Translations under genes and position numbers: made by a program
IMG/VR virus record: IMGVR_UViG_3300042397_001710
Span: 1-20,138 of that record
Direction: 5' to 3' (one strand)
DNA from: a virus
Length of the DNA stretch: 20,138 nt
Shown: positions 1 through 8,248 of the stretch, one piece after another
How the letters are laid out: every line of letters starts with the position of its first letter
Numbering within the stretch: position 1 is the stretch's first letter
The notes under the pieces: model-generated
What the model saw: only the letters and a program-made list of their open reading frames with translations
The model's database searches: none
What the model was told of the DNA's origin: nothing

Positions 1-1
1 A

Positions 2-232
2 ACACCATATATCTTTGACGATAGAGTTAATGACAATGATGTTGCAAATGCCATCATGGAGATGTATAAAATTGGTAAGAAGAAAAGAAAAGAAAAAGGA
101 TTAAAGGGTAGGAAGTTTATGATTAACAATCTATCAAATAAAATAATGTGTGATAAAATGATTGAGGGTATTGAACAAACCTTAGAGAATTTTAAACCAA
201 GAAGTAAATTTAATTTATACAAGATTATATAA
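2..232 (+). CDS. C-terminal end of a probable glycosyltransferase (5' truncated)
   Basis: An open frame enters from the left edge and runs 76 codons to a TAA at 230-232. The visible part is lysine-rich and helical. It begins TPYIFDDRVNDNDVANAI, then has a basic GKKKRKEKGLKGRKF stretch and ends FNLYKII. A late segment of the form '...DVANAIMEMY...' followed by a basic helix fits the C-terminal end of GT-B glycosyltransferases, where a position-dependent helix follows the nucleotide-sugar domain. The next gene, a clear GT-B glycosyltransferase, starts one base after this stop, so the two are co-transcribed. The family call is inferred from this tail and the context, because no catalytic motif is in view. 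Confidence 0.55.
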   Translation, partial: TPYIFDDRVNDNDVANAIMEMYKIGKKKRKEKGLKGRKFMINNLSNKIMCDKMIEGIEQTLENFKPRSKFNLYKII

Positions 233-233
233 T

Positions 234-1481
234 ATGAACAAACCATTTTTATTATTTAGAGGACCAGTTAAAACAAGAAGTGGATATGGTGCCCACTCAA
301 GAGATTTGTTACAAGCACTTTATGAAATGGATTTGTTTGAAATCAAGATTGATAGTTGTATGTGGGGTTCAACCCCGATGACGGCATTGGAAGATAATTT
401 ATTTCATAAATGGATTGAGTCTAATATTGTTAATCAATTAGAAAAAACACCAGACATTTACGTTCAAGTAACTGTTCCAAATGAATTCCAAAGAGTTGGT
501 AAATTTAATATCGGGATTACTGCTGGCATTGAAACGACTATTGCACCTAAGGATTGGATTGATGGTTGTAATAGAATGGATTTAATCATTACAACGTCCA
601 CGTTTTCAAAAGATGTTTTGTTACAAACAGTTTACAATGAGAATGAACAAAATACTGGTAAGTTAATTAAACAACATAAGATTGAAAGACAAATTGAAGT
701 TCTATTTGAAGGTGTTGATACCAAAATATACAACAACGTTTATAACAATATTGACATTGACATCAAAGAAGATTTTGCTTACTTGTTTGTTGGTCATTGG
801 TTAAAGGGTGACACAGGTCAAGATAGAAAAGATGTTGGTATGTTGATTAGATGTTTCGCAGAAGCATTTAAAGATGTTGAAGATAGACCCGCACTTATCC
901 TTAAAACATCATCCGCATCGTTCTCAATTAAAGAAAGAGAAAGTTTTAGAAAGAAGATAGAAGGGTTAGTGAGTGATTATAAAAATCCACCGTCAATTTA
1001 TTTGTTGTTTGGTGATTTAACTAATGATGAGATGAATAATTTATATAATCATCCTAAAGTTAAATCAATGGTAACGATTACAAAAGGTGAAGGGTTTGGT
1101 AGACCTTTATTAGAATTTACAATGACAGGTAAACCCGTAATTGCATCAAACTGGTCAGGACATAAGGATTTCCTACCAATGGATAAAGCAATTATGATTG
1201 GTGGTAAATTAACCGAGGTTCATGAAAGTGCGGTTGATACTTTTATATTGAAAGATTCTAAATGGTTTACCGCAAACTACAACGAAGTGACTGAAGTTTT
1301 TAAATTGGTTTATAAAGACTACGATAAATTTTTAGAGAAGTCTATGATGTTGGGTGATGAGAATAAAGAAAAATTCTCAATGGAAAAAATGAAAGAAAAG
1401 TTTAAAGATATTATTAATCCATTCTCAGTACAACCAAAAGAACAAAAACTTATACTACCTAAACTTACTAAAATAAAATAA
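234..1481 (+). CDS. GT-B fold glycosyltransferase (GT4-like), 415 aa
   Basis: This probable retaining glycosyltransferase would transfer a sugar from a nucleotide-sugar donor in the cytoplasm. The N-terminal half (residues 1-130) starts with FLLFRGPVKTRSGYGAHSRD, a Gly-rich acceptor-side loop typical of GT-B enzymes. The C-terminal half carries LFVGHWLKGD at about 184-193 and the donor-binding motif TKGEGFGRPLLEF, with the E-x7-E pair at Glu286 and Glu294. It is followed by GKPVIASNWSGHKDFL, a standard GT4 element. The length is normal for GT-B enzymes. The gene starts one base after the preceding stop and has no strong Shine-Dalgarno sequence. The donor and acceptor are not identifiable. Confidence 0.88.
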   Translation: MNKPFLLFRGPVKTRSGYGAHSRDLLQALYEMDLFEIKIDSCMWGSTPMTALEDNLFHKWIESNIVNQLEKTPDIYVQVTVPNEFQRVGKFNIGITAGIETTIAPKDWIDGCNRMDLIITTSTFSKDVLLQTVYNENEQNTGKLIKQHKIERQIEVLFEGVDTKIYNNVYNNIDIDIKEDFAYLFVGHWLKGDTGQDRKDVGMLIRCFAEAFKDVEDRPALILKTSSASFSIKERESFRKKIEGLVSDYKNPPSIYLLFGDLTNDEMNNLYNHPKVKSMVTITKGEGFGRPLLEFTMTGKPVIASNWSGHKDFLPMDKAIMIGGKLTEVHESAVDTFILKDSKWFTANYNEVTEVFKLVYKDYDKFLEKSMMLGDENKEKFSMEKMKEKFKDIINPFSVQPKEQKLILPKLTKIK

Positions 1482-1485
1482 GGTG

Positions 1486-1746
1486 ATGAACTTTAAATTT
1501 TTTCAAGGGAAGACTAACTTGTTTTTAGAATTGGAACCAACACAACTATTAACGTTAACTCGACCAATGTTTATTTCTGAAGATGTTGAGTTTTGTTTTC
1601 AATTTGATGAGGAAGAACCGGTTGTCTTTGCCACAGGTCCTAATGAATGTTCAATCCAATTAAGTCCAACTTCAGATAGTAATATTGCATTCAACAATAA
1701 TGGTAGAGAGTTTAAATTATTTGCGAGGGAGAGACAAAATGGTTAG
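1486..1746 (+). CDS. Small uncharacterised protein (86 aa) with FKFFxG N-terminus
   Basis: The ATG at 1486 is preferred to the GTG one codon upstream. It lies four bases after the stop of the glycosyltransferase, with AGGTG just before it. The product is acidic and short (MNFKFFQGKTNLFLELEPTQ...) and looks beta-rich, with no catalytic motif, signal peptide or membrane segment. It shares the opening FKFFxG with the next gene, and the DNA there is identical for 14 bases (1492-1505 and 1751-1764). It overlaps the next gene by eight bases (ATGGTTAG), which suggests translational coupling. I do not recognise the family. The tight packing supports a real gene. Confidence 0.6.
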   Translation: MNFKFFQGKTNLFLELEPTQLLTLTRPMFISEDVEFCFQFDEEEPVVFATGPNECSIQLSPTSDSNIAFNNNGREFKLFARERQNG

Positions 1747-1990
1747 TGAATTTAAATTTTTTCATGGGATATCAAAAAAGGGGGCTAGAAGACTTCGTGC
1801 GGTTTGGGATCTTGATGGTTTTAATGAAAGACGTGTCGATGTTGAAGCAGAATTAATTAGAGTGATGTCGGAAGAAATTTCAAGAAGTATTGATGAGGAT
1901 ATAATAGAAAGACTAACAAGAAAAATAAATGGTGGTGATAATTTTAATTATCTTGATTGGTGGATGAATATAGGAGATAATAGAGCATGA
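1739..1990 (+). CDS. Small uncharacterised phage-type protein (83 aa)
   Basis: The start is placed at the ATG at 1739, preceded by GAGGGAGAGACAAA, one of the few Shine-Dalgarno-like stretches in the window. An upstream in-frame start at 1685 would overlap the previous gene much more. The protein starts MVSEFKFFHGISKKGARRL, then has an amphipathic helical segment EEISRSIDEDIIERLTRKI, then NGGDN and a Trp-rich end (YLDWWMNIGDNRA). The ISRSIDEDII segment resembles helices found in phage structural proteins, but this is only a family resemblance. Its last bases overlap the next start as ATGA. The function is unknown. Confidence 0.62.
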   Translation: MVSEFKFFHGISKKGARRLRAVWDLDGFNERRVDVEAELIRVMSEEISRSIDEDIIERLTRKINGGDNFNYLDWWMNIGDNRA

Positions 1991-2187
1991 AATGTGAAAG
2001 ACATATTTGGGATACGGAAAATAAAGAGTGGTGTTGGAGGTGTGAGGAATTAACAATAAATGAAAACAAAAAGAAATATGATAAGTTTTGCGATAACAGT
2101 TTGCAACGAGTTGGAGGAAATCAAGAAGTTGGTACCATTCATATTGAAACACAAGAGAGCTCAAGACGAGATTGTGATTCTATATGA
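1987..2187 (+). CDS. Putative tiny zinc-binding protein (66 aa), largely overlapping the next gene
   Basis: The ORF begins with an ATGA overlap with the previous gene. It encodes MKCERHIWDTENKEWCWRCEEL, in which Cys3, His6, Cys16 and Cys19 form a C-x2-H...C-x2-C zinc-knuckle-like set. Only the first 24 codons are free of other genes. The remaining 42 codons overlap the glycosyltransferase at 2060 in another frame. The Cys/His pattern and the coupled start argue that it is translated, whereas the long out-of-frame overlap is a reason for caution. If real it could be a small nucleic-acid-binding or structural zinc protein; nothing more can be said. Confidence 0.4.
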   Translation: MKCERHIWDTENKEWCWRCEELTINENKKKYDKFCDNSLQRVGGNQEVGTIHIETQESSRRDCDSI

Positions 2188-2698
2188 TGAAAAAAATGGT
2201 AACCCTGAAGTATTAGATTTCTTATTACCATACAATAAATTACCCAATGTTCAAACGTGGAAATGTTTTGATTGGAATAATAATTTTGCAGATTTTAAAA
2301 ACATATTAAATGGTTATTGTAAAGGTAATTACATTTACCAACTTGATGCAGATGAAATGATTAGTGAGTATATGGTACAAAACTTACATCAAATATTAGA
2401 AATGAATCCTGGTGTGGACTTAATATTTGTTCCAAGAATTAATACAGTTCAAGGTTTAACCGATGAACATATTAAAAAGTGGGGGTGGAATGTAAACAAT
2501 AAGGGATGGGTTAACTATCCTGATGCACAGGGAAGAATCTATAAGAAAGGAATGAGTTGGTATGGTAAGGTTCACGAACGAATTTTAGGTGGTCAAAAAT
2601 TTTCATCATTACCAACCGATGACGACGATTATTGTATACAACACCATAAGACAATAGAACGTCAAGAAAAACAAAACAATTTTTATAAAACAATTTAA
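2060..2698 (+). CDS. GT2-like glycosyltransferase (212 aa)
   Basis: This GT-A fold family 2 enzyme is predicted to use a nucleotide-sugar donor and a divalent metal. The domain begins at about residue 7 (MISFAITVCNELEEI). The metal-binding motif is YQLDADEM, with Asp96, Asp98 and Glu99. The C-terminal part includes YPDAQGRIYKKGMSWYGKVHE and ends CIQHHKTIERQEKQNNFY, a pattern common in GT2 proteins whose late helix follows an H-x-H/K element. A stop codon (2057-2059) lies directly upstream in frame, so the start is either 2060 or the ATG at 2078, which fits the family edge better. The first bases overlap the putative zinc-protein ORF. Confidence 0.85.
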   Translation: MKTKRNMISFAITVCNELEEIKKLVPFILKHKRAQDEIVILYDEKNGNPEVLDFLLPYNKLPNVQTWKCFDWNNNFADFKNILNGYCKGNYIYQLDADEMISEYMVQNLHQILEMNPGVDLIFVPRINTVQGLTDEHIKKWGWNVNNKGWVNYPDAQGRIYKKGMSWYGKVHERILGGQKFSSLPTDDDDYCIQHHKTIERQEKQNNFYKTI

Positions 2699-2701
2699 CT
2701 T

Positions 2702-3433
2702 ATGGCAATCTTTAGAACAAATGGTGAACACGACGTTACATTTTTTAAAAATGAACAATATAAACATCAATTTGAAAATGACAATGAATGGGTCAATGAA
2801 AAAACCGAACTAAATTTAGTTGACATTGAATGCAGAATTGATATACCAACTTGGCAAGAAAGATATGAATATGAGTCAAATATATTGTGTAAAATTGTTA
2901 ATGAAAATAACTTTAAAAAAATCATAGAGTTAGGTTCGGGTCCCGGATTATTAGGTCAAAAAATAATTGATAAATCTATTGATTTAGATTACACATTTAT
3001 CGATCAACCAGGAGCCCAAAAAATATTTCAAGATAGAAATTATAAAGGTAATTTTTTTGTAAAAGATTTGATGAATTCATTTGACACCAATGATTTGTCA
3101 AATGATTATGATTTTTTAATTACAAATGATTTTTTGGAACACATATATAACCCGTCAATTGTTGTTCAAGAATGTTATAAACTTGTAAAAAATGGTGGTA
3201 AAATGTTTGTAAGCGTTCCTAATTGGAGAATGGGGCACACATTTATTTATAAGGGTTTATTTGATTATGATAATTTTGTATATTTTATGTATACACATGG
3301 ATTTCAAATTAGTGGTCTTTATGAATCACCACTAAAATGTAATTATTCACCTAAAGAAAGTTCTGAATCTGAAATGGATGATAAATTAATAACAAGTTGG
3401 AATTGGTACATGTTATTTGATAAAAGAAATTAA
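2702..3433 (+). CDS. Class I SAM-dependent methyltransferase (243 aa)
   Basis: This is a Rossmann-fold methyltransferase. Motif I is IIELGSGPGLLG, with Glu76 and the glycines at 78, 80 and 82. A later acidic motif is DYDFLITNDFLEHI, followed by LVKNGGKMFVSVPNW, the usual post-motif strand and turn. The pattern is that of the Methyltransf_11/23 group, which acts on small molecules, including sugars, rather than on DNA: there is no target-recognition domain and no DPPY motif. It starts three bases after the preceding glycosyltransferase and ends two bases before the next, so it is probably part of the same sugar pathway, perhaps making an O-methyl sugar. The substrate is inferred from context only. 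Confidence 0.82.
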   Translation: MAIFRTNGEHDVTFFKNEQYKHQFENDNEWVNEKTELNLVDIECRIDIPTWQERYEYESNILCKIVNENNFKKIIELGSGPGLLGQKIIDKSIDLDYTFIDQPGAQKIFQDRNYKGNFFVKDLMNSFDTNDLSNDYDFLITNDFLEHIYNPSIVVQECYKLVKNGGKMFVSVPNWRMGHTFIYKGLFDYDNFVYFMYTHGFQISGLYESPLKCNYSPKESSESEMDDKLITSWNWYMLFDKRN

Positions 3434-3435
3434 TT

Positions 3436-4020
3436 ATGAGCAAAATAGAATTTATAATACCAACATATAATAGACCAGATCACTTAATGTGTTTATTGAA
3501 TTCTTTATGTGCGCAAACAAGTAACGAATGGGTGGCACATGTTATTGCAGACTGCCCACCACAAGGTACGTTAGATAAAATTATGAAATACTTTAAGGAT
3601 GATGAAAGAATAAGATTTACTATTTTACCCGAAAGACATAATGATTGGGGGCATACACCTAGAAATATAGGTTTAGAATTAGCCACAGAAGAATGGGTTG
3701 TTATGACCGGCGAAGATAATTATTATGTCCCTGTTTTTGTTGATAATTTTTTATCCGCAACAAATGAACATCCTGAATCTAATTTTATTTTTTGTGATAT
3801 GGTTCACAATTGGGTAAATTTTGAGTATATTCATGTAAAATCCATGGTTAAATACGGTAGAATTGATATTGGTAATTTTGCTTCTAAAACTAAATTCGCG
3901 AAACAATTAAAATTAGACACCACCATTGCACAATCGGATTGGTTATTCATTGAAGAGTATGTTACTAAATTCCCGTCAAGCATAATTTATTTACCAAAAA
4001 CACTATATGTACACAATTAA
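3436..4020 (+). CDS. GT2-like glycosyltransferase (194 aa)
   Basis: This short GT-A family 2 protein opens with SKIEFIIPTYNRPDHLMCLL, the classic GT2 N-terminal strand and turn. The middle carries GHTPRNIGLELATEEWVVM, matching the R-N-x-G-L element before the metal site. At the metal position is TGEDNYY (Glu93, Asp94), a variant of DxD. The protein ends about where a minimal GT2 domain ends (SDWLFIEEYV...), so it lacks an extra acceptor domain. It overlaps the next gene by 14 bases. The non-standard metal motif leaves some doubt about activity, but the fold assignment is good. Confidence 0.8.
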   Translation: MSKIEFIIPTYNRPDHLMCLLNSLCAQTSNEWVAHVIADCPPQGTLDKIMKYFKDDERIRFTILPERHNDWGHTPRNIGLELATEEWVVMTGEDNYYVPVFVDNFLSATNEHPESNFIFCDMVHNWVNFEYIHVKSMVKYGRIDIGNFASKTKFAKQLKLDTTIAQSDWLFIEEYVTKFPSSIIYLPKTLYVHN

Positions 4021-4669
4021 AATAGCAATAGCAACAAATATAAATTTTTATAAATCAACACTACCAATTATAATTCCATCTTTAATTGAGAGAGGTATTG
4101 AACGTGACAATATACATGTATTTAATGCTGGATTTGATAATTACGAGTACCAAGTAATTGATGGTATTCATCACCATAGATTAGACCACAATTCATATGA
4201 GTATAGTCCGCTTATTGAGATTGTCGATAAGCAATTGGAATCTGAATATTGGTTCCTCGTACATGACACTTGTAAATTTGGACCAGATTTTAAAAAATTA
4301 TTATATAACATTCCCGAAGGTGCTATTAAACTTTCTTTGAATAATAAACCCGCAATGACTATGGGTACATATAAGTATGATTACTTATTGTCAGTTAAAG
4401 AAAAAATAATGTCAATTAGAAATACCGATTATTCTGAAGAGTCAATGAATCATTGGAAAAATTGGGGTGTTCCATATGAAGATTACATTATGTGGATGAC
4501 AGAACCAATGCCACTAATTTATAATGATGATGCTAGATGGGAGGTTGCGGATAATGATAATTGGTTTGGTACTAATACACAAAGAAGAACTGAATATTAC
4601 TTTTCATTAGACCTATATAAAAATAAATCCAATTGGGGCCAATCACCAATATTACAAAGAACAATTTAA
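4007..4669 (+). CDS. GT-A-like protein, probable glycosyltransferase (220 aa)
   Basis: The protein begins MYTIKIAIATNINFYKSTLP and continues with SLIERGIERDNIHVFNAG, a strand-helix-strand layout like the donor half of a GT-A enzyme. A possible metal-site segment is SEYWFLVHDTCKFGPDF, in which the H-D-T sits where DxD would be expected. The C-terminal part (WVPYEDY-like and MPLIYNDD segments) is not recognised. It lies between a GT2 and an FAD oxidoreductase in a run of overlapping genes, overlapping the first by 14 bases and the second by one (TAATG). A glycosyltransferase role is inferred from order and weak motifs. Confidence 0.5.
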   Translation: MYTIKIAIATNINFYKSTLPIIIPSLIERGIERDNIHVFNAGFDNYEYQVIDGIHHHRLDHNSYEYSPLIEIVDKQLESEYWFLVHDTCKFGPDFKKLLYNIPEGAIKLSLNNKPAMTMGTYKYDYLLSVKEKIMSIRNTDYSEESMNHWKNWGVPYEDYIMWMTEPMPLIYNDDARWEVADNDNWFGTNTQRRTEYYFSLDLYKNKSNWGQSPILQRTI

Positions 4670-5658
4670 TGAAAATTGCAATTATTGGAGGTGGTTGGGT
4701 GGGATGTCATTTAGCATATAAGTTAAAAGGTAATCACAATGTAACTTTGTTTGACAAAAATAATTTGTTATTTACTGAAACTTCTTATAATAATCAAAAT
4801 AGATTACATTTAGGATTTCACTATGCCAGAAACAATAAAACCAGACAAATGTGTAAAAATACATTTAATCAGTTTATGTCTGATTATGGTTTTTTAACGA
4901 AGGAGGTTCCAAATAATTTATATTGTGTTCCCAACACTAAATCCGTTATCGATTATGTAACTTATCTTCAAATATTCCGTGAGTTTGATAAAGAATTATC
5001 CGATATAAAATTTGAGGATGTTGAGGGTTGTGTGAATACTAATGAAAGACATATTGATTTCGATAAGGCACATAAGTTTTTTAATGATAAATTAAAAAAT
5101 ATAACAACCAATATTAATATAGATAAAAAAGAGTTGGGTAGAATATCCAAAGAATACGATTTAGTTATCAACGCAACAAATAACCATATTAAACATTCCA
5201 CTTGTAAAAATTCTTTTTATGAATTAACAATTTCTTTATTATATAAAAAAATAAAACATACAAATTTTGACGCGTTAACTATGGTAGATGGTGAGTTCTT
5301 TTCAATATACCCATATAAAGACGATATATATACGCTAACTGATGTGGAACATACTCCAGTAAAAAAATTTAGTAGTGTTAGAAAATTAAAAAATTACATA
5401 AAAACCATCGATCAAGATTTTGTTAATAAAAAATTGATTCTAATGGAAAAGAAAGTTAAACATTATTTACCTGATTTTTTATCCCATTATGAATATAATG
5501 GTTATTTTTTATCAACAAAATCTAAAATTGTTAGTACCTCCGATGAAAGATATCCAGTGATTTCCAAGGACGGTAACATAATAAACTGCTTTACGGGTAA
5601 AATACAAGGAATTTATATAATCGAAAAATACATACAAAATGAAATTAATAATAGGTAA
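4669..5658 (+). CDS. FAD-dependent oxidoreductase, DAO-like (329 aa)
   Basis: The N-terminus MKIAIIGGGWVGCHLAYKL is a dinucleotide-binding fold, with Gly7, Gly9 and Gly12 as the G-x-G-x2-G set. It is followed by NVTLFDKN, the end of the second strand. The segment NRLHLGFHYARNNKTR at about 45-62 is a hallmark I associate with DAO-family oxidoreductases found in sugar clusters. The C-terminus (SDERYPVISKDGNIINCF then FTGKIQGI) returns to the FAD site. The start at 4669 overlaps the previous stop as TAATG. An upstream ATG at 4633 would add 12 residues ahead of the fold and is rejected. A probable role is oxidation or reduction of a sugar intermediate; the substrate is unknown. Confidence 0.78.
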   Translation: MKIAIIGGGWVGCHLAYKLKGNHNVTLFDKNNLLFTETSYNNQNRLHLGFHYARNNKTRQMCKNTFNQFMSDYGFLTKEVPNNLYCVPNTKSVIDYVTYLQIFREFDKELSDIKFEDVEGCVNTNERHIDFDKAHKFFNDKLKNITTNINIDKKELGRISKEYDLVINATNNHIKHSTCKNSFYELTISLLYKKIKHTNFDALTMVDGEFFSIYPYKDDIYTLTDVEHTPVKKFSSVRKLKNYIKTIDQDFVNKKLILMEKKVKHYLPDFLSHYEYNGYFLSTKSKIVSTSDERYPVISKDGNIINCFTGKIQGIYIIEKYIQNEINNR

Positions 5659-6397
5659 CACGGGTCTTGTTGGATCCACTATTTTAGAAAGTGAATCATA
5701 CGACCACACTTTTAACAGTAAAAATTTAGATACATTTACGGACTTTGCACAAAACGGAGATGAGTTGTTCTTAACTTGTCTACCCGCAACGAAATGGATG
5801 GTGAATAAGAATCTAAAGGATGATATGAATAATATTCATAAAATAATTGAGACAATATCGATATTAAAATATTCTAAAGTAACTCTTATTTCAACAATTG
5901 ATGTTTATAATGATTCTCCTATTTTTTCAGATGAAACATATTCACCTAATATCAGTAAATTGAGTTACGGTAATAACCGTTATATATTTGAATTGATGGT
6001 TAAAGAAATGGTGAAGACAGATGATTTAAAAATATTCAGATTACCAGCATTGTTTAATAAAAACATCAAGAAAAATGTTTTATATGATTTAATACACAAT
6101 AATAACGTGGAACAAATTAATCAAAATTCATTTTTCCAATGGTATAATTTAGATAATCTAAAATCTGACATAGATAAGTTTTCAACGGAGTACCCTGAGG
6201 AAGTGGTATTCAATTTATTTACGGAACCAATACACACATCAGAAATTGTTGAGTTATTTTCTGAATATACAGATAAAGTTCAAAATGGAAGTAAAGTGAC
6301 ATATGATTACCATACCAAATTTGGTGGGTACATTTCGAATAAACATAACGTATTAAAAGAAATAAAACAATTTATCAATGAATTTAGCGTTAAGTAA
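5639..6397 (+). CDS. RmlD-like NAD(P)-dependent sugar reductase/epimerase (252 aa)
   Basis: This is a short atypical SDR. The cofactor motif is IIGNTGLVGST (Gly6, Gly9, Gly12), the compact version seen in RmlD-like dTDP-sugar reductases. The catalytic Ser/Thr region is LISTIDVYND at about 83-92. The usual Y-x3-K appears as SYGNNRYIFE, so Arg stands where Lys is expected. A later segment, IFRLPALFNKNIKKN, matches the substrate-side R-x-x-x-x-x-G/N element. It overlaps the preceding oxidoreductase by 20 bases and the following TIM-barrel gene by 20 bases. The Lys-to-Arg change could mean altered chemistry or a non-catalytic role. Confidence 0.72.
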   Translation: MKLIIGNTGLVGSTILESESYDHTFNSKNLDTFTDFAQNGDELFLTCLPATKWMVNKNLKDDMNNIHKIIETISILKYSKVTLISTIDVYNDSPIFSDETYSPNISKLSYGNNRYIFELMVKEMVKTDDLKIFRLPALFNKNIKKNVLYDLIHNNNVEQINQNSFFQWYNLDNLKSDIDKFSTEYPEEVVFNLFTEPIHTSEIVELFSEYTDKVQNGSKVTYDYHTKFGGYISNKHNVLKEIKQFINEFSVK

Positions 6398-7142
6398 TTT
6401 TGCTTGGGATAACCAAGATTCCGAAACTATATTTAAATCTTTAAAAGAGAATGGTATTAATAATATTGAATCCGTTTTAACTAAAATTAAAGACTGGTCC
6501 GAATTAGAAACCAAAGACATTGTTAGTTATAAAAAATATTTGGATGACAATGGGATTATTCCATACTCAATTCAATCACTATTCTATGGTGTTAAATGTG
6601 TTGATATAACCGATGTTGATGTTATTAAATCACATTTTGATAAGTTAATTTATTATTCTAAACTATTGGGTGTTAAGGTATTGGTGTTTGGTTCACCAGG
6701 ATTAAGAAAGAAAACTAATGGATGGGAAGATTCCTTAATTGAAATCTTTACCTATGTGGATAATATCTTGATTGGTACAGATATTAAAGTATTAATTGAA
6801 CCTAACACATCATCATACGGTGGTGAATTTTTTCACACGGTTAGTGATATTGTTAAATTTATTGATTCTAACGAGTTAAAAAATATTAAGACAATGATTG
6901 ACACTCACAACTCTATATTGGAGAATGTGGACCCTAATGTTGAACTTGTAGAGTATTTTAATTATATTGAACATATACACGTATCTGAACCAAAGTTAGT
7001 GGTAATTAAAGAAGATGAGTTTCATAAGAACTTTTCCAAAACGATTAAAGATTCTGGATATAATAAAACCATAACATACGAGGTAATGAAATCCCTTGAT
7101 TTAATATCTTCATTACAAACATTTTCAAAAATTTACAGATGA
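6378..7142 (+). CDS. Xylose-isomerase-like TIM barrel, sugar isomerase/epimerase (254 aa)
   Basis: The protein fits the AP-endonuclease-2/xylose-isomerase-like family, whose members isomerise or epimerise sugars at a metal site. The start MNLALSNFAWD is the first barrel strand. Expected metal or acid residues are visible in order: Glu141 (VLIEPN), Asp175 and His177 (MIDTHN), His201 (HIHVSEP) and Glu235 (TYEVM). The length is normal. DNA-repair endonuclease IV has more histidine ligands, so a sugar role is preferred, and the neighbours support it. It overlaps the next gene as ATGA. Confidence 0.75.
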   Translation: MNLALSNFAWDNQDSETIFKSLKENGINNIESVLTKIKDWSELETKDIVSYKKYLDDNGIIPYSIQSLFYGVKCVDITDVDVIKSHFDKLIYYSKLLGVKVLVFGSPGLRKKTNGWEDSLIEIFTYVDNILIGTDIKVLIEPNTSSYGGEFFHTVSDIVKFIDSNELKNIKTMIDTHNSILENVDPNVELVEYFNYIEHIHVSEPKLVVIKEDEFHKNFSKTIKDSGYNKTITYEVMKSLDLISSLQTFSKIYR

Positions 7143-8248
7143 ACATAACCTTCGTATTGGCAGTTTACAATAAATTAGATTTAACACAAGAATGTTATAA
7201 TCGTTTACGTAACGTATATCCAACAGCACCTTTGGTGATTAGTAGTGGTGGTTCATATGACGGAACCAAAGAATGGTTAGAATCATTGGAAGATAAGAAC
7301 CTTTCTTTTATTCATGATGATGATAGGTTAACATTTTCTGAAACGTATAATGCCGCCATTAAACTTGTTGATACAGAAAAACTTGTATTGATTCACAACG
7401 ATATGGTAATCGGTGAACAATTCTTAGAGAACTTAGATAGATTATTAGATGAGAATCCAAATACTTTATTATCATATACAACTATCGAACCCCCAATTTT
7501 TAGAGGACATCAAAGAGCAGGTAAAGTATTATTAGATTTAGGTTCAGGGTTTGATAACTTTGACCAATATCATTTTAATGTTTATGTGGACCAATGGAAA
7601 GATAGTAAGAATTTATACAATGGTGCGGTGTTCTTTATGAGTGGAACTAAAAAAATGTTTGAAGATGTTGGTGGGTTTGATGGTTTCAGTTTTGTACCTG
7701 CATTTTGTGAGGATGACGATTTCTTAATCCGTGCGAAACTAAAAGGTTATAATTTAAAAACCTGTGATTCTGCAATCACCTATCATTTTGTTTCGCAGAC
7801 ATCGAGATTTAGTGATGAGTTTAAAAAAGATAGAATGTTATATGAGGTTTCATCTAATAGAAACTTTATTAGAAAGTGGGGTGTACCAATCTCAGCATTT
7901 AACGAACTTAGGTATTGGGAAGAGGATAACTTTACTTATAAGACTTTTAATATGGGTTTAACCACTCGTAATAGAAATAGATTAATGGAAGTGGAACCAT
8001 TCTTTGATAAAATCGATTTAGGGGAGATTCCTGAGACTTATATTGAGAATGAACAAAAGAATACACGATACGATTTAAGGTCAAAATTTACCCTTACAGA
8101 CACGGTTGACGTGATGATTACAGAAGTTGACCAGTTTACAGATGATGACATTAGAACTTTACATAAAATAAGGTTATCAATACCTTACTACGAACCTGGT
8201 GAATACCAAATAGGAAATATGATGATAGTTATTAAAAAAACTATTTAA
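7139..8248 (+). CDS. GT2 glycosyltransferase with extra C-terminal domain (369 aa)
   Basis: The N-terminal GT-A domain starts MNITFVLAVYNKLDLTQECY. It contains a metal-site variant LVLIHNDMVIGEQFL (His86, Asn87, Asp88) and the conserved acidic cluster FCEDDDFLIRAKLKGYNL at about 188-205, which in GT2 enzymes holds the catalytic base. It then has the TYHFVSQTS element common after that motif. Roughly 100 C-terminal residues (from about 265) are not part of the core and may bind the acceptor. It is coupled to its neighbours by ATGA upstream and TAATG downstream overlaps. A transferase role is well supported; donor and acceptor are unknown. Confidence 0.86.
   Translation: MNITFVLAVYNKLDLTQECYNRLRNVYPTAPLVISSGGSYDGTKEWLESLEDKNLSFIHDDDRLTFSETYNAAIKLVDTEKLVLIHNDMVIGEQFLENLDRLLDENPNTLLSYTTIEPPIFRGHQRAGKVLLDLGSGFDNFDQYHFNVYVDQWKDSKNLYNGAVFFMSGTKKMFEDVGGFDGFSFVPAFCEDDDFLIRAKLKGYNLKTCDSAITYHFVSQTSRFSDEFKKDRMLYEVSSNRNFIRKWGVPISAFNELRYWEEDNFTYKTFNMGLTTRNRNRLMEVEPFFDKIDLGEIPETYIENEQKNTRYDLRSKFTLTDTVDVMITEVDQFTDDDIRTLHKIRLSIPYYEPGEYQIGNMMIVIKKTI

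Noticed and set aside
1913-2164. Minus-strand ORF of 83 aa
   Set aside because: Antisense to three plus-strand genes; composition (His, Tyr, Ile, Ser) is typical of a shadow frame.
4633-4668. Upstream start for the FAD oxidoreductase
   Set aside because: It adds 12 residues before the Rossmann motif and overlaps the previous gene more; the ATG at 4669 is a TAATG coupled start.
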